DNA of 29,375 bases from Acinetobacter lwoffii (GTDB taxonomy: Bacteria; Pseudomonadota; Gammaproteobacteria; Pseudomonadales; Moraxellaceae), in NCBI RefSeq assembly GCF_002321025.1, contig NZ_DCLL01000037.1, forward strand, positions 436 to 29,810, read 5' to 3'. A model generated the notes under the pieces. That model worked only from the letters and a program-made list of their open reading frames with translations. It did not search any database and had not been told where the DNA came from. Positions 1 to 7,744 of this stretch are shown here, in pieces. A program made the translations under genes and the position numbers. Position 1 is the stretch's first letter, and each line of letters starts with the position of its first letter.

Positions 1-55
1 AAATGAGTCGTTCTCGCTGTTCTAAACTAAGTGGTACAGAAACAATTCTAGGCAT
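1..55 (-). CDS. IS630-type transposase, N-terminal fragment (runs off the window)
   Basis: Read on the minus strand from the ATG at 53-55, the frame gives MPRIVSVPLSLEQRERLI and continues past the window edge. This opening resembles IS630-family transposases, which commonly begin with a short M-P-R-I/V stretch and then a helix rich in E, Q and R. No ribosome binding site is visible upstream. The gene points away from a broken LysR gene whose surviving frame begins about 50 bases to the right, which suggests that an insertion sequence disrupted it. Only 18 residues are visible, so the family call is tentative. Confidence 0.4.
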   Translation of the reverse strand, partial: MPRIVSVPLSLEQRERLI

Positions 56-108
56 GTGTGAACATCTGTTAACTAAAAAAACCTTTTCGCATCATTAGTT
101 ATTTTTGT

Positions 109-339
109 CAACTTACAATCTTACCCCTAGTTTCTGTAATAAATGAGTTTAGGGCAGAATTAATTAAAGTTACTCCAATTTTAGACCCGTCATTTTCTCG
201 TGTGATTACTTTAGCAACGCACTCTACAAGAAATATTCCCAAGCATATTAGGATCATTTCACGCGAAATTATTGGTTGTGTTGAGCAATCTATTGATGAG
301 AAAAAATGGCCGAATGCTCAATGGATATATGAAAATTAA
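109..339 (+). pseudogene. LysR-type regulator, C-terminal remnant
   Basis: An open frame ending with TAA at 337-339 reads QLTILPLVSVINEFRAE, then VTPILDPSFSRVITLA, and ends NAQWIYEN. This matches the last part of a LysR substrate-binding domain: the I-L-P hinge strand, a short helix, the V.P(I)..P segment with R-V-x-L, and the terminal helix with an E-Q pair. The whole DNA-binding half and most of the effector domain are missing. The upstream frame hits a stop at 70-72, and the sequence leftward belongs to the putative IS630 element. An AT-only inverted repeat (346-352 and 357-363) lies between its end and the convergent Fic gene. The LysR assignment is from pattern recognition; the exact break point is not resolved. 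Confidence 0.6.
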
Positions 340-368
340 TATCTAAATTTTATTTATAAAATTGTAAG

Positions 369-1100
369 TTAAAGACCTAAAACCACTTGATATGGTTTAA
401 ATCCTTCAAGTACAGCATCCGAAACCAATTGAATAAAAGCTTCAGTTTTTCCGTAAGCCATCCACTGATCAAGAGCTTCATAATAAGCCAAACGATTTTC
501 AACTGTGATGACACAAGGTGGATAACCAGCTTTAATCAATTCGAGGTTCATCAATAGACGTGATGTACGGCCATTGCCATCAATGAATGGATGGATACCT
601 ACAAAATCAGCATGTACTTTGGCTGCACGTTCAATTGGATGCAGCTTATGTGCTTCACTATTATACCAGTCTACGAATTGAGCCATCTTGTCATTTAATA
701 ACGTGTAATCAGGCGGGGTAGACGTTGCACCAGAGATTAAGACATTTTGTTGGCGATAGCGGCCAGCATTATCATCATCAATATTTTTTAAAATGAGTTG
801 ATGGATATTACGAATTTGCCATTCAGAAAAAGGCTCCTCTTTCTGAATGATATCTTCAACATAGTAAATTGCATTTCTATGGTTGATCGCTTCGAAGTGT
901 TCTCTTAATGCCTTTCCACCAACAGTAATACCTTCCAGTACTACTTTTGTTTCTAGTAGGGTGAGTGTATTACCTTCAATTGCATTCGAATGATAGGTCC
1001 AACGGACAATAAGATCATCTTGTAAATTTTTGACAATTGACGGAGAGAGAGGGCGATGTTGATCTAATTTTTTCTTTAAATTATCAATAGTTTCAAACAT
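369..1100 (-). CDS. Fic family protein (class II, N-terminal inhibitory helix)
   Basis: Fic proteins transfer AMP or another phosphate-linked group from a nucleotide to hydroxyl side chains of target proteins. The complete motif HPFIDGNGRTSR is at residues 170-181, with catalytic H170 and the nucleotide-binding GNGR. The stretch HSNAIEGN at residues 37-44 fits the (S/T)xxxE(G/N) inhibitory helix of class II Fic enzymes, whose glutamate blocks ATP binding, so this is probably a self-inhibited AMPylator. I chose the ATG at 1100 because GAAGGA lies about 8 bases upstream; a TTG start at 1115 would add five residues without a good site. It converges with the LysR remnant. At 243 residues it has the Fic core without a C-terminal winged helix. 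Target unknown. Confidence 0.88.
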   Translation of the reverse strand: MFETIDNLKKKLDQHRPLSPSIVKNLQDDLIVRWTYHSNAIEGNTLTLLETKVVLEGITVGGKALREHFEAINHRNAIYYVEDIIQKEEPFSEWQIRNIHQLILKNIDDDNAGRYRQQNVLISGATSTPPDYTLLNDKMAQFVDWYNSEAHKLHPIERAAKVHADFVGIHPFIDGNGRTSRLLMNLELIKAGYPPCVITVENRLAYYEALDQWMAYGKTEAFIQLVSDAVLEGFKPYQVVLGL

Positions 1101-1262
1101 AACCTTATCCTTCAATTTGTCTTAGTCGATAATACATGAAAAAAGAAATATCAGAAATGTAGTGATATATCATTACATTTTGTACTGATTTTAAAAGTAT
1201 TAACTGGACAGCTTCCAGTATTCTAGACACAAGACAGCCTTATTCTGAAGATACATTATTGT

Positions 1263-1940
1263 TCATTTCACCCATACATCTATGGCATGTTGTAGATGAC
1301 CAGTTTTGACATAAAGCGTTGCGCCTGATGGACCTGCCTGAAATTTAGCAGCACTATTGATGGGAAGACGGACCCATGAACCTGCTGGATATATTTCAGT
1401 GCCGCAAAATAATTGACCTTTGATAATTAGCAACTCACTCCCTTGTTCTGATTTCTCTACGAAAATTTGATCAGGTTTTAGCTTTTCTAAATAGGTCTGC
1501 TCATGTTCCGATTGAAATAACGGGCATATCATCCGATGTTCGGTAAGCTTCCAATTCGCTAGCTCATGGGTATTAATCCGGGTTGGTTCTCTCTCATGTT
1601 CAGTCATTTGCATCAGTTTCACAAAGATTAAACAACCTGCTTTACTGGAAACCCGATGAGTTGAACGATGGGGGTTACGTAAATACCAGCCTGCTGGATA
1701 ATCATCTTTAGCATTCTCGGTAAAAATGCCTGACAAGATGAGGACTTCTTCACCCAAAGGATGTTGATGTTCAGGAAAGGCAGATTCTGGTGCGTATTTC
1801 ACAAGACTACTTGCACGTGCTTTCTCATCGCCAATACGATCAAGCATCATTCTATCGACTTCACCTCCTGGAGATTTCACCCAATGGTAATCTTCTGGTT
1901 TGATGATGACGGGTTGTGAGAAGTCGGCATGAATAAACAT
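1263..1940 (-). CDS. ChrR-like double-cupin protein
   Basis: The protein has two cupin halves in 225 residues. The first (about 35-110) has HQHP...GEEVLILSG...H, the usual His/Glu pattern for one bound metal ion, and resembles the cupin domain of ChrR anti-sigma factors. The second (about 150-225) repeats the fold with EQGSELLIIKG and G-T-E-I-Y-P-A-G-S-W but keeps fewer obvious metal ligands. There is no zinc-binding anti-sigma domain at the N-terminus, so a free-standing metal-dependent sensor or small-molecule enzyme is likelier than an anti-sigma factor. AGGA lies about 9 bases before the ATG at 1940. It is divergent from the second Fic gene across about 200 bases and sits about 160 bases upstream of the first Fic gene on the same strand. 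Confidence 0.75.
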   Translation of the reverse strand: MFIHADFSQPVIIKPEDYHWVKSPGGEVDRMMLDRIGDEKARASSLVKYAPESAFPEHQHPLGEEVLILSGIFTENAKDDYPAGWYLRNPHRSTHRVSSKAGCLIFVKLMQMTEHEREPTRINTHELANWKLTEHRMICPLFQSEHEQTYLEKLKPDQIFVEKSEQGSELLIIKGQLFCGTEIYPAGSWVRLPINSAAKFQAGPSGATLYVKTGHLQHAIDVWVK

Positions 1941-2139
1941 AATGCTGTCCTGTAATGAAGAAACCTAAGTATTTTAACGAGAATGCATAGGTTTATTTTA
2001 AAAGAAATAGCGATTAGTTAGCTCACTGTTTCAGAAAAGATAAGCATGTTAATAGCAGATATTACTCACTAAGCTATGAAATATTAATATTTTGGAGTTT
2101 AATCAACTGTGCTTTGTTTTTACATCAATGAGGAATGGC

Positions 2140-3132
2140 ATGAAATATCAACCGCCTTATACGATCACCTCTAAAATTATTCACTTGATTGCACAAATTA
2201 GTGAATCAATAGGGCGTTTGACTGCATTAACCCAAATCCAAGATAGCCTTAAATTGCGAAAAGCCAATCGTATTCGAACGATTCAAGGGTCTTTAGCAAT
2301 TGAAGGGAATACCTTGAGTACAGAGCAAATCACCGCAATCCTGAATGGCAAGACCATTATCGCTCCACCTAAAGAAGTGCAAGAGGTACGTAATGCCCTA
2401 AAGGCATATGAAGAAATTCAAGATTGGAATCCTGATCAAGAATCGCATTTGCTTAAAGCACATCAAATATTGATGACAGGACTGATTGATGAGGTTGGAC
2501 AGTATCGCCATAGTGGTGTGGGTGTGATGTCAGGGGATCGAGTCGTGCATATGGCTCCGCCTGCGAATCAAGTTCACCGTTTAATGGGAGAATTATTGCA
2601 GTGGTTGGCTGAAGGCAATGAGCATCCATTAATTCAGAGTTCAGTATTTCATTATGAATTTGAGTTTATACACCCATTTGCTGATGGCAATGGGCGGATG
2701 GGGCGTTTATGGCAAACTTTAATCTTAAGCCAGTGGAATCCTATTTTTCTCAACATCCCTGTAGAAAGCTTGATTTATCAAAACCAAAAAGCTTATTACG
2801 ATGCACTGCAAGCGAGCACAGATCGTTCAGATTCTGCACCTTTTATTGAGTTTATTTTGCAGATGATTCTAGATGCAATACTTAGTTCTGATGCCAGCGA
2901 TCAAGATACCGCTCAAGCTAACGTACAAGTTAGCGATCAAGTTAAACGTCTCATCCAGAATATGGAGCAGAAAGAATATAGCTTAACTGAGCTTATGGCT
3001 CTATTAGACTTGTCCCATCGAGCCACATTCCAAAAAAATTATTTAACTCCAGCATTAGAAGCAGGTGTGATTGAACGTACCCTTCCTGATAAGCCTAAGA
3101 GTCCTAAGCAAAAGTACAAACTAAAAAATTGA
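2140..3132 (+). CDS. Fic family protein with C-terminal winged-helix-like domain
   Basis: This second Fic protein has 330 residues. SLAIEGN at 51-57 matches the class II inhibitory motif, and HPFADGNGRMGR at 168-179 is a full Fic active site with catalytic H168. The C-terminal part (about 260-330; S-L-T-E-L-M followed by H-R-A-T-F) looks like the winged-helix region often fused to Fic domains, with a basic lysine-rich end. I chose the ATG at 2140 because GAGGA is 5 bases upstream and the family usually begins MKYQPPY; ATG 2128 and TTG 2092 are alternatives. The gene lies about 240 bases left of a presumptive attachment site, so it is probably island cargo. It shares little beyond the Fic core with the protein at 369-1100, so it is not a recent duplication. 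Confidence 0.87.
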   Translation: MKYQPPYTITSKIIHLIAQISESIGRLTALTQIQDSLKLRKANRIRTIQGSLAIEGNTLSTEQITAILNGKTIIAPPKEVQEVRNALKAYEEIQDWNPDQESHLLKAHQILMTGLIDEVGQYRHSGVGVMSGDRVVHMAPPANQVHRLMGELLQWLAEGNEHPLIQSSVFHYEFEFIHPFADGNGRMGRLWQTLILSQWNPIFLNIPVESLIYQNQKAYYDALQASTDRSDSAPFIEFILQMILDAILSSDASDQDTAQANVQVSDQVKRLIQNMEQKEYSLTELMALLDLSHRATFQKNYLTPALEAGVIERTLPDKPKSPKQKYKLKN

Positions 3133-3240
3133 ACTATACTGAGGTTGATGTGATTATTAATATCATAATGAGCTAATTGCAACGTTATAACATTCCAATT
3201 ATTTTTAGGTGTAATTTTCTGCTATAATGTCGTACGCCAC

Positions 3241-3265
3241 TTCAAATCCTGAATTTGGATTTGAA
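3241..3265. repeat. 9-bp perfect inverted repeat
   Basis: TTCAAATCC (3241-3249) and GGATTTGAA (3257-3265) flank a 7-base spacer. It is not followed by a T-tract, so it is not an obvious terminator. GGATTTGA occurs again at 3366-3373, immediately left of the tmRNA-like 3' end, which suggests a recombination-related element. Confidence 0.5.
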
Positions 3266-3301
3266 CAAGATTTTAAAGTGATTCAATGCACTAAATCTAA
3301 T

Positions 3302-3321
3302 TTGGGTCAAAATTGGGTCAA
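3302..3321 (+). repeat. Two direct copies of TTGGGTCAA, 11-bp spacing
   Basis: TTGGGTCAA occurs at 3302-3310 and again at 3313-3321, one helical turn apart and about 55 bases left of the tmRNA-like 3' end. Short direct repeats with this spacing beside an attachment core are typical of arm-type binding sites for tyrosine integrases. The role is inferred from position; no integrase gene is in view. Confidence 0.45.
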
Positions 3322-3374
3322 TGAATTTTTTTATTCAATAAAAGAGCTTTAGAATGAATGGGTTAGGATTTGAG

Positions 3375-3397
3375 TTCAATTGACGCCACCTCCACCA
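3375..3397 (+). other. tmRNA (ssrA) 3'-end duplicate, probable attR of an integrated element
   Basis: The sequence can be read as T-loop TTCAATT (3375-3381), 3' T-stem GACGC (3382-3386), 3' acceptor stem CACCTCC (3387-3393) and encoded ACCA (3394-3397). The E. coli tmRNA end, TTCAACT-CCCGC-CAGCTCC-ACCA, has the same layout. The five bases before the loop are TTGAG, not the GCGTC needed to close the stem, so the match begins in the T-loop and no functional tmRNA is encoded here. Elements integrating in ssrA duplicate exactly this 3' portion. The intact ssrA would then lie to the left, outside the window. A tRNA fragment is less likely because of the CTCC-ACCA ending. Confidence 0.6.
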
Positions 3398-3415
3398 AAA
3401 TTCTTGTTATAAATC

Positions 3416-3440
3416 AGCCGCTTATTTAAGTGGCTTTTTT
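3416..3440 (+). terminator. Rho-independent terminator, probably the original ssrA terminator
   Basis: AGCCGCTT (3416-3423) pairs with AAGTGGCT (3428-3435), with one G-T wobble and an ATTT loop, followed by six Ts. It sits 19 bases after the tmRNA-like CCA, as expected if the ssrA terminator was pushed to the far side of an integrated island. It also closes the convergent region facing the LysR gene. Confidence 0.75.
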
Positions 3441-3463
3441 ATTGCCTAAATTTTATAAGCGAT

Positions 3464-4402
3464 TTAAAAAATCAAATCAAAACTAGAGCGAATACGCTCA
3501 ATCAATAAATGCTTCGACTCTGACAAATGGGTATTTTTACGTACCATCAATTGGGTTTGAGCCGTGTTGCACAGTTCGGAATCAATAGTTAAGGCAACGG
3601 CCTGACCTTCTTTAACTGCATCTGCGATATCTGCATAGCGCATGGCGGAAATCCCATGTCCAGCCACCACATAATTTTTTAAGGCATAAATAGAATTGGT
3701 GGTCAGGCCAATATTCAGGTTCACTTGTAAGCGTACCATTTCACTGTCGAGTAGCTGACGAAAACCATGCCCTACGGGCATTAAGGCAAATTTATAGGCT
3801 GAAATTTCGGAAAGACAAATGCGATGCTTGAGCTTGGCAAGAGGATGACCGGCAGGAACAGCCACAATAAAAGGTTCTATTTTATGGGCAATAGTGCTGA
3901 TGTCTGTATGAAATGGGGGATTATACGCCAGTCCAATATGCGCCAGGCTGTCCACGATATGTCGTACCACATGTTGGGCACTCATTAATTCTAACTGGAT
4001 TTCAAGATTTGGATATTTATGATGCACATGTCGAAGTACATCATAAATCATGTGTTGCATATAACTTTCACTAGAAACAATGTTCACTTTGCCGAGTTGA
4101 GAAGATTGCAGCTGAAATAAACTGTCAAATAATTCATTTTCACGATTTTTATTTTCCTTGAAATACTCAAGTACCAGATAGGCAGCTTCAGTCGGAATAA
4201 TATGCCGTCCCTTACGTTTAAATAAGTTTATTTTTAGTTCAGATTCAAAGAGTTGAATCTGTCGGCTCATGGCAGACTGTTCGATATTCAGGATGTCTGC
4301 TGCTTTACGCATCGAGCCAAACATCATCACCGTATAGAAATAGCGTAAACGCTTTTCATTGATTCCGTTCAGTGGCGCAAGGAATTGCAAGTTTCTGTCC
4401 AT
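3464..4402 (-). CDS. LysR-type transcriptional regulator
   Basis: The protein has 312 residues. The winged helix-turn-helix spans about residues 16-75, including SMRKAADILNIEQSAMSRQI and the following F-E-S-E-L linker; the effector-binding domain follows from about 105. It diverges from the MFS/M81 genes across 118 bases, so it most likely controls that pair and itself. The N-terminus extends about 14 residues beyond the usual LysR start, and the ATG has no visible ribosome binding site. A perfect inverted repeat plus five Ts directly abuts the start codon (see 4410-4430). A TTG at the fifth codon is an alternative start. Confidence 0.88.
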   Translation of the reverse strand: MDRNLQFLAPLNGINEKRLRYFYTVMMFGSMRKAADILNIEQSAMSRQIQLFESELKINLFKRKGRHIIPTEAAYLVLEYFKENKNRENELFDSLFQLQSSQLGKVNIVSSESYMQHMIYDVLRHVHHKYPNLEIQLELMSAQHVVRHIVDSLAHIGLAYNPPFHTDISTIAHKIEPFIVAVPAGHPLAKLKHRICLSEISAYKFALMPVGHGFRQLLDSEMVRLQVNLNIGLTTNSIYALKNYVVAGHGISAMRYADIADAVKEGQAVALTIDSELCNTAQTQLMVRKNTHLSESKHLLIERIRSSFDLIF

Positions 4403-4430
4403 AAAAACTCTGATGCTTTTAAAGCATCAG
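4403..4430 (-). promoter_or_regulatory. Perfect 10-bp palindrome abutting the LysR start codon
   Basis: CTGATGCTTT (4410-4419) and AAAGCATCAG (4421-4430) form perfect arms around one base. Read on the minus strand, the hairpin is followed by AG, five Ts, then immediately the LysR ATG. It may be the operator bound by the LysR dimer, or an intrinsic terminator or attenuator that sheds transcripts entering the gene. Sequence alone cannot separate the two. Confidence 0.5.
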
Positions 4431-4520
4431 TATGCCTAAAAAATTACATTGTTATCAAGTCAGGAGCATGCTTACATGGGTTTTGAACAATAAGAAGATC
4501 TAGATAAAAAGGAGTTTTAG

Positions 4521-5849
4521 ATGGATTTAATCACCTCCCGTCAACAACGGTTAGACCAGATTTACAAGAAAGTAAGCTGGCGCCTGCTGCCATTTTTATT
4601 GCTGTGTTATTTCTTTGCTTATCTGGACCGGATCAATATCGGATTTGCCAAGTTGCAAATGCAGCAGGAGCTGGGCTTTAACGATGCAATTTATGGCATG
4701 GCAGCCGGCATATTCTTTTTAGGTTATGTCCTGTTTGAAGTGCCAACCAACCTGTATTTTGAAAAAGTCGGCGCCAGAAAAACCATTACCCGCATCATGA
4801 TTTTGTGGGGCCTGACCTCCATGTCGATGCTATTTGTCACCACCCCGCAGATGTTCTATGTCTTGCGCTTTTTACTAGGCGTATTCGAAGCCGGTTTTGC
4901 CCCGGGCATGATTTTCTATCTGACCTATTGGTATTCCGGTGCACGCATGGCACGTGTCATGGCGATTGTCATGCTGGCCGGGCCGCTTGCTGGCATGTTA
5001 GGCGCACCGTTATCGACACAAATTATGAGTACTTTCCATCAGATTTATAATCTTTCTGGCTGGCAATGGTTATTTTTATTAGAAGCTGTGCCGACCGTGC
5101 TGTTGGGCTGCGTAGCGTACTTTTATTTAACTGATCATCCCTCACAAGCAAAATGGCTGTCCCAAGAGGACAAAGCCTTATTGGTGAAAGAAATTTCCCA
5201 ACATCAGTCTGCCACTGGTCATAGTAATTTTAAAGCGGTATTAAAGGATCCTTGGATTTATTTCATGGCCTTGGCCTACTTCACCATTATCTGTGGGATC
5301 TATGCGATTGGCTTCTGGCTACCATCTTTACTGAAGTCGGGCGGTATCCAAAATTTGCAGATGATTGGTTGGCTGCTGGCGATTCCATATTTATGCGGTG
5401 CAATTTTCATGATCATTTTTGCCCGCAGCTCGGACAAATGGCAGGAACGGAAATGGCATTGTGTAGTGCCGACGGTATTGGCCTGAGTCAGCTTGATGTT
5501 GTCGGTGATGAGTGCGAATTTCCTGCTGTCCTTTATTGCGATCTGTACCGCAACGGCCTTTATGTTTAGTGCCTATACCATTTTCTGGTCGATTCCATCG
5601 AAATACTTAAGCGGTAGTGCGGCAGCAGGCGGAATTGCCCTGATTAACAGTATCGGATTACTCGGTGGTTTTGTCAGTCTAAATATTATGGGCATGGCGC
5701 AGTCAATGACCGGTTCCATGCTGGCAGGCTGGTTCACGATTGCTGTGATCATGATGCTCGGAGGCACTTTCCTGATCTATGCCTTCAGACTGAAAAAGCA
5801 AGTTGTTTCCCAGCAAGTAACACGCGCTGCCTTAATCGTCGATAAATAA
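4521..5849 (+). pseudogene. MFS transporter (ACS-like), interrupted by one in-frame TGA
   Basis: The two open stretches, 4521-5483 and 5487-5849, are in the same frame and separated only by TGA at 5484-5486, so the full reading is about 442 codons, the normal size for this family. The N-terminus has the anion:cation symporter pattern (YFFAYLDRINIGFAKLQM near residues 30-50, then GYVLFEVPTN). Segments on both sides of the stop are normal membrane helices, consistent with a recent nonsense change (for example from TGG, CGA or GGA) or a sequence error. AAGGAG sits 6-7 bases before the ATG. The gene precedes the M81 peptidase by 31 bases, so the transporter probably imported that enzyme's substrate or a breakdown product. 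Alternatives are stop readthrough or a split transporter; the second part has only a TTG start at 5493. Confidence 0.85.
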
Positions 5850-5880
5850 TCAATCATGCAGCATAGGAAGGATTCAAGAT

Positions 5881-7404
5881 ATGAAGAAAATCATCATTGC
5901 GGGCTTTCAACATGAAACCAATACCTTTGCCCCGACCAAAGCAAGATATGTGGATTTTGTCCAGGGCGGGGGATTTCCTCCGCTTAGCCGCGGCGCAGAT
6001 GTCCTGAAATTTCGGGAACAGAACATTCCGATTGGCGGTTTTATTCAACAAGCAGAACAATTCGGTTATCAACTTTTGCCGGTAATCTGGGCTGGCACTT
6101 CACCTTCAGCGCATGTAGAGCAGGACACTTACCAACGGATCTGTGATGAAATTATTGCAAGCATCCAGCAGCATCCGGCAGATGCGGTGTATCTGGATCT
6201 GCATGGTGCCATGGTTAGTGAACAGGTGGATGATGGTGAAGGGGAATTTTTAAGACGGGTTCGTGAAGCAGTCGGGTCGGACATTCCGGTAATTGCCAGT
6301 CTGGATTTCCATGCCAATGTCACGCAAGCGATGTTTGCTCATAGTGATGCATTGATTTGCTATCGGACTTATCCGCATGTAGATATGGCCCAAACTGGAC
6401 AACGCTGTGCCCAACTGCTGAATCAAATATTCGAGGGCAAAAAACTGTATAAGAAAATGTACAAGCTACCGTTTTTGATTGCGTTGAATGCACAATGTAC
6501 CGAGCTGGAACCTACCCAGTCTTGTATGAATTTACTCGAACAGCTAGAACAAAATAATCCTGTCCAGATGAATTTTACGCCGGGTTTTCCGGCGGCAGAT
6601 TTTGAGGAATGTGGCGGTTGTATCTGGGGCTATAGTGAAAACGCTGAGCAGTTAGATCAGGCCATGCAACGCTATATCGACCATGTGCTGCAACAAGAAG
6701 CGCATTGGAATATGGATTTTTTATCACCAGATCATGCCGTGCAGCAGGCAATTCAACTTTATCAACAGCATTATTCGGCCAAACCCGTGGTGATTGCCGA
6801 TACTCAGGATAATCCGGGAGCTAGTGGCGATTCGAATACAACCGGGATGTTATCGGCGCTACATCGACATCAAGTTAAAAATGGATTGATTGGCCTCATC
6901 GTAGATCCTACGGTGGTGCAACAAGCATATCAGCTTGGGCTTGGTCAGCATTTTTATGCGCAACTGGGCGGAACATCGGGTATTGCGGGGGATGCTCCAT
7001 TTAGCGCTAAATTTAAAATCAAAGCCTATAGCGATGGAAAATTCAGCTATGGCGGACCCATGATGCATGGCGTCGAGGCGGATATCGGCCCGAGTGTATT
7101 ACTGGAAATAGACGGTATTGAAATTGCAGTCAGTTCCTATAAAGCTCAGTTGCTCGATCGTAATATGTTTAGAATTTTTGGTATTGTGCCTGAAGATAAA
7201 ACGATTGTCGTAGTGAAAAGCTCGGTACATTTTCGTGCAGATTTTCAGGACATGGCTGCTGCCATTTTGGTCGCGAAAGCGCCTGGTGCCATGAAAGCAG
7301 ACCCGAATGATCTGCCTTGGCAAAAGATTGATCCTGATAGACGACTCGTGCCGATGGGCAAAAGTCTGGCGCAACGTGATCAGCCATTGCGTCGTACGGT
7401 CTAA
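5881..7404 (+). CDS. M81 family metallopeptidase (MlrC-like)
   Basis: The 507-residue protein matches the M81/MlrC family, whose best-known member, microcystinase C, degrades the linear products of microcystin. The typical blocks are HETNTF (11-16), DLHGAM (106-111), LDFHAN (141-146) and YRTYPHVD (161-168), containing the His and Asp residues likely to bind zinc, followed by the C-terminal MlrC domain (from about 300; D-N-P-G-A-S-G-D-S-N). There is no signal peptide, so it acts in the cytoplasm. AGGAAGGA lies just upstream of the ATG. It follows the MFS gene closely and probably forms an operon with it. Most M81 proteins outside microcystin degraders have unknown substrates, so a peptide or amide hydrolase role is inference. 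Confidence 0.88.
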   Translation: MKKIIIAGFQHETNTFAPTKARYVDFVQGGGFPPLSRGADVLKFREQNIPIGGFIQQAEQFGYQLLPVIWAGTSPSAHVEQDTYQRICDEIIASIQQHPADAVYLDLHGAMVSEQVDDGEGEFLRRVREAVGSDIPVIASLDFHANVTQAMFAHSDALICYRTYPHVDMAQTGQRCAQLLNQIFEGKKLYKKMYKLPFLIALNAQCTELEPTQSCMNLLEQLEQNNPVQMNFTPGFPAADFEECGGCIWGYSENAEQLDQAMQRYIDHVLQQEAHWNMDFLSPDHAVQQAIQLYQQHYSAKPVVIADTQDNPGASGDSNTTGMLSALHRHQVKNGLIGLIVDPTVVQQAYQLGLGQHFYAQLGGTSGIAGDAPFSAKFKIKAYSDGKFSYGGPMMHGVEADIGPSVLLEIDGIEIAVSSYKAQLLDRNMFRIFGIVPEDKTIVVVKSSVHFRADFQDMAAAILVAKAPGAMKADPNDLPWQKIDPDRRLVPMGKSLAQRDQPLRRTV

Positions 7405-7440
7405 CATTTAACTAATATCCAATTAACACCCAAGCGATTG

Positions 7441-7476
7441 AACAGGCGAGCTCTATCATGATCTAGCCTGTTTTTT
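7441..7476 (+). terminator. Rho-independent terminator after the M81 gene
   Basis: AACAGGC (7441-7447) pairs perfectly with GCCTGTT (7466-7472), with an 18-base loop and a run of Ts. It ends the MFS-M81 transcript 37 bases after the stop codon. Confidence 0.75.
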
Positions 7477-7618
7477 AATGAAAGCTCCCATTCCTTGAAC
7501 TCAAGAGAAATTTAATACAATTTTCTGTTACCTGATCCCGTGTCTGGATCTGTTATTGATTAAATTCACTGACACCGACTTAAGCTAGCTCATAAAAGTG
7601 GACAGGAACTCAACATTC

Positions 7619-7646
7619 TTTTCAAATTCAACAAAATACCTATAAT
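7619..7646 (+). promoter_or_regulatory. Candidate sigma-70 promoter for the exporter operon
   Basis: A consensus -10 TATAAT is at 7641-7646, with TTTTCA (7619-7624) as a weak -35 at 16-base spacing. It would give a leader of about 95 bases before the TTG start at 7745. The rest of the 7405-7744 gap shows only the terminator and AT-rich sequence. Confidence 0.35.
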
Positions 7647-7744
7647 TCCAATTAGAAACTTGTTGTAAATTAAACCTTAGGGAAAAAATAAATACAGTTT
7701 TGACTTTCTTATTTTAAATTAGACGAATCAACCGGAGATTCTCA

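Noticed and set aside
2092..2139. TTG start extending the second Fic protein
   Set aside because: The added residues look non-conserved, and ATG 2140 has GAGGA at good spacing.
3345..3400. A complete tRNA or tmRNA gene
   Set aside because: Only the 3' T-loop, T-stem strand and acceptor strand are present; the 5' partners are missing.
5252..5569. Frameshift explanation for the broken MFS gene
   Set aside because: The two halves are in the same frame, so a single stop codon explains the break.
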